A stretch of 64,000 nucleotides of DNA, from contig NZ_JASVDS010000009.1 of assembly GCF_030285365.1 (NCBI RefSeq), positions 1-64,000 of the forward strand, given 5' to 3'. This document shows positions 10,190 to 19,108 of the stretch, one piece after another. The notes below the pieces were generated by a model. The model was not told where the DNA came from and made no database searches. It saw only the letters and a program-made list of their open reading frames with translations. The position numbers and the translations under genes were made by a program. Origin of the DNA: Roseateles subflavus. GTDB lineage: Bacteria; Pseudomonadota; Gammaproteobacteria; Burkholderiales; Burkholderiaceae_C. How positions within the stretch are numbered: the first letter of the stretch is position 1; every line of letters begins with the position of its first letter.

Positions 10190-11185
10190 TCAGCGCCCGC
10201 GCTGGTATTGATTGACGGCGCGATTATGCGCGGCCAGGTCGTCCGAGAAGACGCTGCTGCCGTCGCCCCGCGCCACGAAGTACAGCGCCTTGCTCGGCGC
10301 CGGGTGCAGCGCCGCCTGCAGCGAGGCCACGCCGGGCATGGCGATCGGCGTGGGCGGCAGGCCGCCGCGGGTGTAGGTGTTGTAGGGGGTGTCCGCCAGC
10401 AGGTCGCGCTTGCGCAGATTGCCGTCGAAGGCCGCGCCGAGCCCGTAGATGACCGTCGGGTCCGTCTGCAGCGGCATGCCGATGCGCAGGCGGTTCACGA
10501 ACACCGAGGCCACCATCGCGCGGTCGGCGGCGGCACCGGTCTCCTTCTCGACGATGGAGGCCAGGATCAGGGCCTCGTCCGCGCTCTTGAGAGGCAGCCC
10601 CGGCGCCCGGGCGGCCCAGGCGGCATCGAGCTTGCGCTGCATGGCCTGGGCGGCCCGCTTCAGCACGGTGAGGTCGCTCACGCCGCGACTGTAGGCATAG
10701 GTATCCGGGAAGAAGCGCCCCTCGGGCGAGGCGCCGGGCAGGCCGAGGCGGCTCATCACGGCGGCGTCGTCGACGTCCTGGAGGGTCTGCTTCAGCGCCG
10801 GGGCGCGCGCCAGCGCCGCGCGGAACTGCCGCCAGGTCCAGCCCTCGATGAGGCGGACCTGCTCCAGCACCTCTTCGCCGCGCACCATCTTGTCGAGCAG
10901 CCCGCGAGGCGTGATGCCCTGGTGGATCTCGTAGCTGCCCGCCCGGATCTGCCGCGCCTGACCGGACCATCGGAACCAGTGGTACAGGAGCCGGGCATCC
11001 TCCTGCACGCCGGCCAGCACCCAGGCACCGGCCACCTCCCGGGGCGAGGCCCCCGGCTCGATGGAGAGCTCCACCGTCGGTGCGGCCAGACTGAGCGGGC
11101 GCTGGAGCCACCACCAGGCGGCGCCGGCCAGGGCCAGAGCGGCGAGCAGGGCCAGCAGGACGAGGGTGCGCAGGAACTTGAACAT
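10190..11185 (-). CDS. mltG: Endolytic transglycosylase MltG
   Basis: A 331-residue bitopic inner-membrane protein: short cytoplasmic tail, one membrane segment (LVLLALLAALALAGAAWWWL), then the YceG/MltG fold. The catalytic Glu is in LILASIVEKETG; other family marks are GRFFPDTYAYSRG, TDPTVIYGLG, YNTYTRGGLPPTPIAMPG and YFVARGDGSSVFS. It cleaves nascent glycan strands to set their length (family knowledge). The ATG at 11185 precedes the membrane segment; the open frame extends further upstream without a family match. It is divergent from ygfZ. Confidence 0.94.
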   Translation of the reverse strand: MFKFLRTLVLLALLAALALAGAAWWWLQRPLSLAAPTVELSIEPGASPREVAGAWVLAGVQEDARLLYHWFRWSGQARQIRAGSYEIHQGITPRGLLDKMVRGEEVLEQVRLIEGWTWRQFRAALARAPALKQTLQDVDDAAVMSRLGLPGASPEGRFFPDTYAYSRGVSDLTVLKRAAQAMQRKLDAAWAARAPGLPLKSADEALILASIVEKETGAAADRAMVASVFVNRLRIGMPLQTDPTVIYGLGAAFDGNLRKRDLLADTPYNTYTRGGLPPTPIAMPGVASLQAALHPAPSKALYFVARGDGSSVFSDDLAAHNRAVNQYQRGR

Positions 11186-11325
11186 GACCAGGGGTGGGCG
11201 AGGCAGGCTGGGAACGGAGGGACGAGCACGACGCGAGGAGAACGGAGACCCGGCACGTGCCGCCCCCGTCACGGCCCGTGCGCGCGGTCTCAACCTTGCT
11301 GCGCCCAGGGCCGGGCCGGGCAAAT

Positions 11326-11331
11326 CATAAT
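11326..11331 (+). promoter_or_regulatory. Possible -10 box for leaderless ygfZ transcript
   Basis: CATAAT ends 6 nt before the ygfZ ATG, so a start of transcription 6-7 nt downstream would fall on the ATG itself. No clear -35 hexamer is visible. Confidence 0.35.
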
Positions 11332-11337
11332 TCGCCC

Positions 11338-12336
11338 ATGAGCCAAGCAACGCCCTCCCTCTCCCCGAACCCGCTTCCCGTGCCCGCCCTGCCCACCGAC
11401 CTCCAGGGGGCCGTCCGTCTGGACGACTGGGGCGTGATGGCCGCCCGTGGTGAAGACGCCGCCAAGTTCCTCCACGGCCAGCTGACGCAAGACCTGGCCC
11501 TGCAGACGCCGCAGCAGGCGCGGCTGGCCGGCTACTGCTCCGCCAAGGGGCGGCTGTTGGCGACGATGGTGGCGTTCAAGCCGGCGGCGGACACCGTCCT
11601 GCTGGCCCTGCCGTCGGATGTGCTGCCGCCGACGCTCAAGCGCCTGTCGATGTTCGTGCTGCGCGCCAAGTGCAAGCTGGCAGACGCCGGCAGCGCCCAG
11701 CCCGAGGGCTGGGCAGTGTGGGGCCTCGCGGGTGCCGCGGCGCAGGCATGGCTGGGTGCCGAGGCGCCCGCGACCGCCTGGGCCGCGTCGGGCAAGTCCC
11801 TGCCGGACGGCCGCCTGGCCTGGATCACCCGCCTCCCCGACGCGGGCGCCCTGCCCCGCTACCTGATGCTGGCCCCGGCCGATGCCGCGGCACCTGCACT
11901 GCCCCTGCTCGATGCCGCCGACTGGGGCGCACTCGATGTCGCCTCGGGCCTCGCCTGGATCCGCAGTGCCACCGCCGAGCAGTTCGTGCCGCAGATGCTC
12001 AACCTCGAACTGCTGGGCGGCGTCAATTTCCAGAAGGGCTGCTATCCCGGCCAGGAGATCGTGGCCCGCAGCCAGTACCGCGGCACCATCAAGCGCCGCA
12101 CCTTTGCCTTCGCCTGCGACGCGGTGGCCCAGCTCGGCCAGGAGGTCTTCCACAGCGAGGATCCTGAGCAGCCTGCCGGCCTGGTGGCGAGCGTGGCGGC
12201 CCAAGGCACGGGCAGCCTGCTGCTGGTCGAGACCAAGCTGGCGGCGCTGACCGCCGGCACGCTGCACCTGGGCGCGGCCCAGGGCCCCCTCCTGCGCCAG
12301 CAGGCCCTGCCCTACGAGATCTCGGAGCCCCAATGA
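11338..12336 (+). CDS. ygfZ: Folate-binding protein YgfZ (tRNA modification / Fe-S repair)
   Basis: A 332-residue GcvT-like protein. The family signature KGCYPGQEIVARSQYRG is present with its conserved Cys, and FLHGQLTQDLALQ opens the fold. YgfZ uses tetrahydrofolate and supports the radical-SAM enzyme MiaB and other Fe-S enzymes (family knowledge). There is no Shine-Dalgarno before the ATG, and a CATAAT -10-like hexamer ends only 6 nt upstream, so the mRNA may be leaderless. It is followed by the DUF4936 gene with a 4-nt overlap. Confidence 0.93.
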   Translation: MSQATPSLSPNPLPVPALPTDLQGAVRLDDWGVMAARGEDAAKFLHGQLTQDLALQTPQQARLAGYCSAKGRLLATMVAFKPAADTVLLALPSDVLPPTLKRLSMFVLRAKCKLADAGSAQPEGWAVWGLAGAAAQAWLGAEAPATAWAASGKSLPDGRLAWITRLPDAGALPRYLMLAPADAAAPALPLLDAADWGALDVASGLAWIRSATAEQFVPQMLNLELLGGVNFQKGCYPGQEIVARSQYRGTIKRRTFAFACDAVAQLGQEVFHSEDPEQPAGLVASVAAQGTGSLLLVETKLAALTAGTLHLGAAQGPLLRQQALPYEISEPQ

Positions 12337-12602
12337 GCGCCACCCCGCCTGGAATCGAGCGTTTCGTCTACTACCGCATCCACGAGTCGGACACCGTGGC
12401 CGCCCTGGCCGCCTACCGGGCGGCCGTGCCGGCCGGCAGTGTGCGCCTGATGCGTCGCCTGGATGCCGGCGCAGGTGCGCTGCAGACGTGGATGGAAGTG
12501 CACGCCGCCGAGACGGGGGCCCAGACCGAGCCGGCGCTCGCCGCGGCGCTCGCGGCCTACATCCAGGGGCCGCGGCACCTGGAGCAGTTCGTGCCCGTCT
12601 GA
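12333..12602 (+). CDS. DUF4936 family protein
   Basis: An 89-residue small protein with FVYYRIHESDTVAALAAYRA, LMRRLDAGAGALQTWMEVH and a C-terminal PRHLEQFVPV. The arrangement matches DUF4936, a small alpha-beta (ferredoxin-like) family that usually follows ygfZ in Burkholderiales (family and synteny knowledge). Its ATG overlaps the ygfZ stop (ATGA). Biochemical function is not known; co-translation suggests a role with YgfZ. Confidence 0.8.
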   Translation: MSATPPGIERFVYYRIHESDTVAALAAYRAAVPAGSVRLMRRLDAGAGALQTWMEVHAAETGAQTEPALAAALAAYIQGPRHLEQFVPV

Positions 12603-12607
12603 CCCCG

Positions 12608-12627
12608 GGCGGGCCCGCGGGCCCGCC
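12608..12627. terminator. GC-only perfect palindrome between convergent genes
   Basis: GGCGGGCCCGCGGGCCCGCC is a perfect 20-bp palindrome in the 32-bp gap between the stops of the DUF4936 gene and the thioesterase-acetyltransferase gene. It could fold as a strong hairpin for both strands, but no T-run follows. Confidence 0.45.
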
Positions 12628-12634
12628 GCCGGCC

Positions 12635-13498
12635 TCACAGGCTGCGGACCATCTCCACGTGCTGGATGCCGGCCTCCTCGAAGACCGGGCCGCGCTGCTG
12701 GAAGCCGGCGCGCATGTAGAAGCTCGCCGCCGAGAGCTGCGCGTGCAGCAGCACCTCCCGATCCCCCCGCGCGCGCGCCGCCTGCATCAGCGCCTCCAGC
12801 ACCTCGCGGCCGATGCGCGCCCCGCGCATGCTGCGCATCACGGCCATGCGCCCGATCTTGGCGACACCCGGCACATGCTCGAGCAGGCGGCCGGTCGCCA
12901 GCGGCACGCCCAGGCGGTTGTAGGCCACGGCATGCACGCAGGAGGCGTCCGCCGCGTCCCACTCCATGTCCGCCGGGATCTTCTGCTCCTGCACGAAGAC
13001 AGCCTGACGGATGGCGCCGGCATGGGCGCCCAGCGCCCCCCAGTCGCCCACCTGCACCGTGACCATGGGCTCGGCCGCCTCGAAGCCCAGCAGCGTCTGG
13101 CGCAGCGCCGGCGGCACGGGCAGCGGGCGCTGATGCTCGGCACCGGCGAACACATAGACCAGCTCGCCGTGCACCAGCAGCTCATCGCCCCGGAACACGG
13201 CGCACTGCACGGTGATGGATGTGGTGCCGACCTTGGCGCAGCGCACGCCGATGTCCAGCAGGTCGTCGTAGTGGGCCGAGCCGAGGTACTCGACGGTGGA
13301 CTTGCGCACGAAGAGGTCGCCCCCCAGCGACGTCATGGTGTCGGCATAGGGCAGCGCCAAGGCGCGCCAGTACGCGCCGACGGCGGTGTCGAAGTAGCCC
13401 AGGTAGTGCGCGTTGAAGACGATCTGCTGGGCGTCGATCTCGGCCCAGCGCACACGCAGGCGCTCGAGGCAGCGGAATTCCTGACGGGTCATGCTCAT
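12635..13498 (-). CDS. Fusion of 4-hydroxybenzoyl-CoA-type thioesterase and GNAT acetyltransferase
   Basis: A 287-residue two-domain protein. Residues about 1-140 are a YbgC/FadM hotdog thioesterase (RVRWAEIDAQQIVFNAHYLG with the active-site Asp, then YLGSAHYDDLLDIGVRCAKV). Residues about 148-287 are a GNAT domain of the ElaA/YjcF kind (AIRQAVFVQEQKIPADMEWD, ATGRLLEHVPGVAKIGRMAV, the acetyl-CoA loop MRGARIGREVLEAL, and SAASFYMRAGFQQRGPVFEE). Substrates are unknown. Its ATG overlaps the stop of the upstream esterase gene by 4 nt (13495-13498), so the two are an operon. The fused form looks intact, with no frameshift between domains. Confidence 0.85.
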   Translation of the reverse strand: MSMTRQEFRCLERLRVRWAEIDAQQIVFNAHYLGYFDTAVGAYWRALALPYADTMTSLGGDLFVRKSTVEYLGSAHYDDLLDIGVRCAKVGTTSITVQCAVFRGDELLVHGELVYVFAGAEHQRPLPVPPALRQTLLGFEAAEPMVTVQVGDWGALGAHAGAIRQAVFVQEQKIPADMEWDAADASCVHAVAYNRLGVPLATGRLLEHVPGVAKIGRMAVMRSMRGARIGREVLEALMQAARARGDREVLLHAQLSAASFYMRAGFQQRGPVFEEAGIQHVEMVRSL

Positions 13499-14430
13499 GG
13501 CTTCAAGGCCTCCTTGAGGGCAGCGGCGCAGGCATCCAGGGCCTGCAGGGCTTCGGGAATGGTGCGCCCCATCTTGATGAAGTCGTGGGTGACGCCGCGG
13601 AAGAGCTCGAGCTGCACCGGCACACCCTGGCTGCGCAGCAGGTCGCCGTAGGCCAGGCCTTCGTCGACCAGCGGATCGCACTCGGCCAGGATCAGCGCGG
13701 CGGGTGCCACCTCCGCGTGGTCCGGCGCCAGCAGCGGCGCGAAGCGCCAGTCCCGGCGGTGGTGGTGCTCGATGTAGTGGTCGAAGAACCACTGGATGGA
13801 CGAGGCATCGAGCAGGAAGCCCTGCGCGAAGAGCTTGTGCGAGGGGGTGTCCGCGTGGGCCGTGGTGCCGGGCGTGATCAGGAGCTGCAGCGCCAGGGGC
13901 TGGCCAAGGTCGCGCGCGTGCAGCGCGCAGACGGCGGCGAGCGTGCCGCCGGCGCTGTCGCCACCGACGGCGAGCCGGCTCCCGTCGAGGCCGAGGGCCT
14001 CGGCCGCACCCGGCAGCCACTTCATCACGGCCCAGCAGTCATCGACCGCGGCGGGGAAACGGTGCTCGGGGGCCAGGCGGTAGTCCAGCGCGATCACGGC
14101 GCAGCCACTGCGCAGGGCCAGCTGGCGGCACAGGCTGTCGTGCGTCTCCAGACTGCCGATGGTGAATCCGCCGCCATGGAAGTACAGCAGCACGGGCAGG
14201 CGCTCGTCGCTGGCGGCATAGAGCCGAGCCTGCAGCGGGCCTTCGGCGCCGGGGACGGTGAAGGTCTCGACGCGCGGGAGCGGGGCCCGCGGCAGATCCA
14301 GGATCTCCGCCCCCATCAGGTAGCCGATGCGCGCCTGCCGGGGCGTCAGGCTGTGGAAGGCCGGGCGGTTGGCGCGATGGATGCGTTCCAGCACCGCGGC
14401 CATGCGCGGTGTCAACAAGGTGCTACTCAA
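13495..14430 (-). CDS. Alpha/beta hydrolase of the hormone-sensitive-lipase family (esterase)
   Basis: A 311-residue cytoplasmic esterase. The oxyanion-hole motif is LYFHGGGFTIGS, the nucleophile elbow is VGGDSAGGTLAAV, the acid is in LAECDPLVDEG, and the catalytic His is in GVTHDFIKMG. This is the HSL/AXE family acting on short-chain esters (family knowledge). A TTG start at 14430 is chosen because GGAG sits 6 nt upstream; an ATG at 14403 is the alternative. It is translationally coupled to the thioesterase-acetyltransferase fusion, which hints at a shared acyl-ester or acyl-CoA route (inference). Confidence 0.88.
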   Translation of the reverse strand: MSSTLLTPRMAAVLERIHRANRPAFHSLTPRQARIGYLMGAEILDLPRAPLPRVETFTVPGAEGPLQARLYAASDERLPVLLYFHGGGFTIGSLETHDSLCRQLALRSGCAVIALDYRLAPEHRFPAAVDDCWAVMKWLPGAAEALGLDGSRLAVGGDSAGGTLAAVCALHARDLGQPLALQLLITPGTTAHADTPSHKLFAQGFLLDASSIQWFFDHYIEHHHRRDWRFAPLLAPDHAEVAPAALILAECDPLVDEGLAYGDLLRSQGVPVQLELFRGVTHDFIKMGRTIPEALQALDACAAALKEALKP

Positions 14431-14546
14431 AAGGGACTCCAGGACGTAGGCTGCAGCGCATCGCGTGCCGGCCAGGGCTGCGCATTTTCGCAGACCCGTC
14501 CCGGCCCGCCCACGACACCGCACCACTGGACCGGAAAGGGCATCCC

Positions 14547-15689
14547 ATGGCATTGATCCGCTTCGTCAACCCCGTGTATCTCGAGGCCGGCGCGCGATTG
14601 CGCCTCGCTGAGGAAGCCCGGGCGCTGGGCTGGCGCAAGCCGCTGATCGTGACGGATGCGGGCGTGCGGGCCGCGGGGGTGCTGGATCGCGCGCTGGAAG
14701 GCCTGGAAGGCTGGCCGCTGGCGATCTTCGACGGCACGCCCGGCAATCCCACGGAGGCTGCCGTGCGGGCGGCCTGGCAATGCTGGCAGGACGCGGGCTG
14801 CGACGGACTCATCGCCATCGGCGGAGGCTCCAGCATCGACCTGGCCAAGGGCCTGGCGCTGATGGCCACGCATGACGGCCCGCTGCAGCACTACGCCACC
14901 ATCGAGGGCGGTAGCGCCCGCATCGGTCCGCAGGCCTTGCCGATCATTGCCGTGCCCACGACCGCCGGCACCGGGAGCGAGGTGGCCCGGGGCAGCCTGC
15001 TGATCACGGACGACGGGCGCAAGCTGGGCTTCCACTCCTGGCACCTGCTGCCGCGAGTGGCCCTGTGCGACCCAGAGCTCACACAGGCGCTGCCGGCCGG
15101 GCTCACCGCGGCGACGGGCATGGACGCCCTCGCCCACTGCCTGGAGACCTTCATGTCGGCCGCCTTCAATCCGGTGGCCGACGGCATCGCGCTGGAGGGC
15201 CTGCGGCGCGGATGGGGCGCCATCGAACGCGCGGTGCATCAGGGCGAGGACCTGGACGCCCGCCTGCAGATGATGTGCGCCAGCAGCATGGGGGCCATGG
15301 CCTTCCAGAAGGGGCTGGGCTGCGTGCATTCGTTGAGCCACGCAATCGGCGGGCTGCATCCGCGGGCGCATCACGGGACGCTCAATGCCGTCTTTCTGCC
15401 GGCGGTGCTGCGATTCAACGCCCCGCATGCGTCCATGCAGGCCGAGGACAAGCTGGCTCGCCTGGCGCAGGCGATGGGTGTGACCGATGCCGCGCCTGAG
15501 GCGCTGGCAGAAGCCCTGCGCCAGCGGACGCAAGACCTGGCCCTCCCCACACGCCTGTCCGAGATGGGACTGGATCTGTCCGATGCCGACCTCATCATCG
15601 AGCGGGCGATGAAGGATCACTGCCATGGGACGAATCCACGGGTGGCGAGCGCAGCGGACTACGAGGCGCTGCTGAAGGCATGCGCTTGA
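14547..15689 (+). CDS. Iron-containing alcohol dehydrogenase
   Basis: A 380-residue group III alcohol dehydrogenase. The NAD-binding part has IAIGGGSSIDLAKGLALM and VPTTAGTGSEVARG. Metal-binding Asp and His residues lie in GMDALAHCLETFMS and GCVHSLSHAIGGLHPRAHHG. Typical substrates are butanol, 4-hydroxybutyrate or threonine-type alcohols (family knowledge); the real one is unknown. AGGG precedes the ATG. It is divergent from the esterase operon, with a 116-bp shared upstream region. Confidence 0.9.
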   Translation: MALIRFVNPVYLEAGARLRLAEEARALGWRKPLIVTDAGVRAAGVLDRALEGLEGWPLAIFDGTPGNPTEAAVRAAWQCWQDAGCDGLIAIGGGSSIDLAKGLALMATHDGPLQHYATIEGGSARIGPQALPIIAVPTTAGTGSEVARGSLLITDDGRKLGFHSWHLLPRVALCDPELTQALPAGLTAATGMDALAHCLETFMSAAFNPVADGIALEGLRRGWGAIERAVHQGEDLDARLQMMCASSMGAMAFQKGLGCVHSLSHAIGGLHPRAHHGTLNAVFLPAVLRFNAPHASMQAEDKLARLAQAMGVTDAAPEALAEALRQRTQDLALPTRLSEMGLDLSDADLIIERAMKDHCHGTNPRVASAADYEALLKACA

Positions 15690-16001
15690 GTGGTCGGACC
15701 AGCGAGGAGCAACTTCAACAGGAGCCCCGAACAAGAGGCGGCGAGCGACCACCGAGCGCCCGCCGGGAGGCGGGTGAGCTCGATGGCACCGTGTCCTCCC
15801 TCCCGCTTCGCGGTCCTCCCCTGTGGCCTGCGGCATCGCCCCCCGCCGCCCGGCTCCACCACTGCTGAGCTCGTGCCAATCGAAGGGACCCCATCGCACC
15901 GCGGGGCAAGTAGAAAGGCCTGACCCCTTGCGGGGTCAGGCCTTGCCTTTGGGCCCGTCCGGCGCCCGGGCTCGAGCCGGGCAGCCAGCGGATTCGGCGG
16001 A
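15690..16001. other. 312-bp convergent spacer
   Basis: Between the Fe-alcohol dehydrogenase and isocitrate lyase stops. It contains the strong hairpin at 15915-15944; no gene or repeat was seen in the rest (15690-15914). Confidence 0.7.
15915..15944 (-). terminator. Strong hairpin downstream of aceA
   Basis: AAGGCCTGACCCC pairs perfectly with GGGGTCAGGCCTT around a 4-nt loop (13-bp stem). It lies 58 nt past the aceA stop; on the minus strand it is followed by TCTACTT. It could also stop readthrough from the plus-strand dehydrogenase gene. Confidence 0.75.
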
Positions 16002-17300
<1,299 letters not shown>

Positions 17301-17744
17301 GCTTAGCTCCTGGTGGATGTGAAACGAAGAACTCGTTGGACTCAAATCTAGACCTTCGCCAAGCGTTTGTGGGGACTTATGTCTTATATAAGACTAAAAA
17401 TCTTTTCATTAAGAATCAATGACTTAGCGTTTGAATTCCATATTGCAAAATGATTTTTGCCATGATGAGAAATCTTGCTGCATTGCAGCAGCGTGGCATT
17501 TTGCGATCTGAAATGCCAATTGCGCATCGTGAAAAATGAGGGCCAGGGCCGGCAGCGCATCGCCTGCCGTTTCGCAGTGCGAGAGCCAGGCTCGTCCACG
17601 GCCGCATTCCCGCCGATTCGGTGGCCTCTGATGGCGAAGAGATTTCTCGATGTGGAATTTTCGTGCGCCCAATGAAAAACCCCCAGGCCTGGCGGCGTGG
17701 GGGTTCCGGGCGGGCGTCCGGCGCGTGAGGCGCCGGATGGCCGA
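17301..17744. promoter_or_regulatory. AT-rich aceA upstream region with palindromes
   Basis: No gene was found. The part 17340-17545 is strikingly AT-rich against the rest of the window. It holds the perfect palindrome GTCTTATATAAGAC (17381-17394) and the odd palindrome TGCTGCATTGCAGCA (17476-17490), plus several TTGCAAAA/TTTTTGC/TTGCGCA elements between 17440 and 17530. These look like regulator sites for aceA; the protein that binds is unknown. The TATATAAG core could also serve as the -10 region. The right part holds the terminator of the TRAP gene. Confidence 0.55.
17675..17705 (-). terminator. Terminator of the TRAP binding-protein gene
   Basis: On the minus strand AACCCCCA pairs with TGGGGGTT across a 12-nt loop and is followed by a run of T (positions 17679-17675). 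It lies about 40 nt past the stop at 17745. Confidence 0.8.
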
Positions 17745-18827
17745 TCAGAGCTTCTGTGCCTGCATGAAGTCGTCGAAGCCGGCCTCGGCGAAGCGGAACC
17801 ACAGGTTCTGGTCGCGGCGGAAGGCGGCCATGTCTTCGTAGACCTTCTTCCAGTTCGGATTCTTGGCGGACAGCTCGCTGTAGATGGCCATCGATTCCTT
17901 GAAGGCCAGGTCCATCACGTCACGCGGGAACTTGAACAGCTTGGTGCCCGAGCCCACCAGGCTCTTGAGCGCCTGCGGGTTCTTGGCGTCGTACTTGGCC
18001 TGCATGTCGATGTGGGCCTGCGCGGCGGCGCATTCCACGATGGCCTTGTACTCGGAACTCAGCCCGTCGTAGGCCTTGGTGTTGATGTAGAAGTCCAGCT
18101 GCGGGCCGCCTTCCCACCAGCCGGGGTAGTAATAGTTCGGGGCGACCTTGTTGAAGCCCAGCTTCTGGTCGTCATAGGGGCCGACCCATTCCGCCGCATC
18201 GATGGTGCCCTTTTCCAGCGCGGAATAGATTTCACCGCCCGGGATGTTCTGCGGCACGCCGCCCATGCGCTCGAGCACACGGCCGGCAAAACCGCCGATG
18301 CGCATCTTCATGCCCTTGATGTCCGCCACGGACTTGATTTCCTTGCGATACCAGCCGCCCATTTGCGCACCGGTATTGCCGCCGAGGAAATTGATGATGT
18401 TGTAGTTGCGGTAGAACTCGCGCATCAGCTTCAGGCCGTTGCCTTCCACCATCCACGCCGACATCTGGCGGCTGTTCAGGCCGAAGGGCACGGCGCAGCC
18501 CAGCGCAAAGGTCTCGTCCTTGCCGAAGAAGTAGTACGGCGCCGTGTGGGCCATCTCGACGGTGCCGTTCTGCACGCCGTCCACCACGCCGAACGGGGGC
18601 ATCAGCTCGCCACCGGCATGCACCGAGACCTGGAACTTGCCGCCGGTCATTTCCGAGACCTTCTTCGCGAAGACATCGGCCGCACCGAAGATGGTGTCCA
18701 GGGACTTGGGGAAGCTGGATGCCAGGCGCCAGCGGATATTCGCTTGCGCGTGCACGATGGCCGGTGCCGAAGCGGCCGCCAGAACACCCGCCAGGCCAGC
18801 CTGCTTCACGAAGGAACGACGTTCCAT
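17745..18827 (-). CDS. TRAP transporter periplasmic binding protein (DctP/TakP-like)
   Basis: A 360-residue exported binding protein. The N-terminus MERRSFVKQAGLAGVLAAAS has a twin-arginine-like RRSFVK motif and ends near VHAQANIRW. The mature part has FPKSLDTIFGAADVFAKKVS, the conserved VQNGTVEMAHTAPYYF, and the DctP signature around MRIGGFAGRVLERMGGVPQ with the ligand-contacting Arg. It resembles the TakP type that binds 2-oxo acids (family knowledge). No DctQ/DctM membrane genes are adjacent, so it is an orphan binding protein here. TAGGAG precedes the ATG. Confidence 0.9.
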   Translation of the reverse strand: MERRSFVKQAGLAGVLAAASAPAIVHAQANIRWRLASSFPKSLDTIFGAADVFAKKVSEMTGGKFQVSVHAGGELMPPFGVVDGVQNGTVEMAHTAPYYFFGKDETFALGCAVPFGLNSRQMSAWMVEGNGLKLMREFYRNYNIINFLGGNTGAQMGGWYRKEIKSVADIKGMKMRIGGFAGRVLERMGGVPQNIPGGEIYSALEKGTIDAAEWVGPYDDQKLGFNKVAPNYYYPGWWEGGPQLDFYINTKAYDGLSSEYKAIVECAAAQAHIDMQAKYDAKNPQALKSLVGSGTKLFKFPRDVMDLAFKESMAIYSELSAKNPNWKKVYEDMAAFRRDQNLWFRFAEAGFDDFMQAQKL

Positions 18828-19060
18828 ACACGACTCCTAGAAATGGGATCAAACACAGGGGAAAAACCGAGGTCGAAAATGATTCTAGGAGTGCCCCTCC
18901 AGGGTGCTGACAGGTACAAACCCGTGAAAGGGCGCACGAAATCGTGCATCCCCCGCCCAGTCTGAAAACTGGCTGAAACGAGGCTTTCACGAAGCTGAGA
19001 TGACGCTGAAGATTCGCAGCGAATGTGGCGCAAACCCGCGCTGCGGCATCTCCAAATGCC
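18828..19060. promoter_or_regulatory. Upstream region of the TRAP gene
   Basis: Contains the inverted repeat GCACGAAATCGTGC (18934-18947) and a wider inverted pair GTGAAAG (18925-18931 area) / CTTTCAC (18982-18990 area). These may be regulator sites. No clear -35/-10 pair was found. Confidence 0.35.
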
Positions 19061-19085
19061 GACGGCCCGCGTCGAGCGGGCCGTC
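19061..19085 (-). terminator. Hairpin downstream of pmbA
   Basis: GACGGCCCGC pairs perfectly with GCGGGCCGTC around a 5-nt loop, 24 nt past the pmbA stop. No long T-run follows. Confidence 0.6.
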
Positions 19086-19108
19086 AGGTGGTGAGTATGG
19101 CAAGCCGC

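Noticed and set aside
13466-13481. A further GGAATTCC site
   Set aside because: It lies inside the thioesterase coding region, is not flanked symmetrically and has no sigma54 box nearby.
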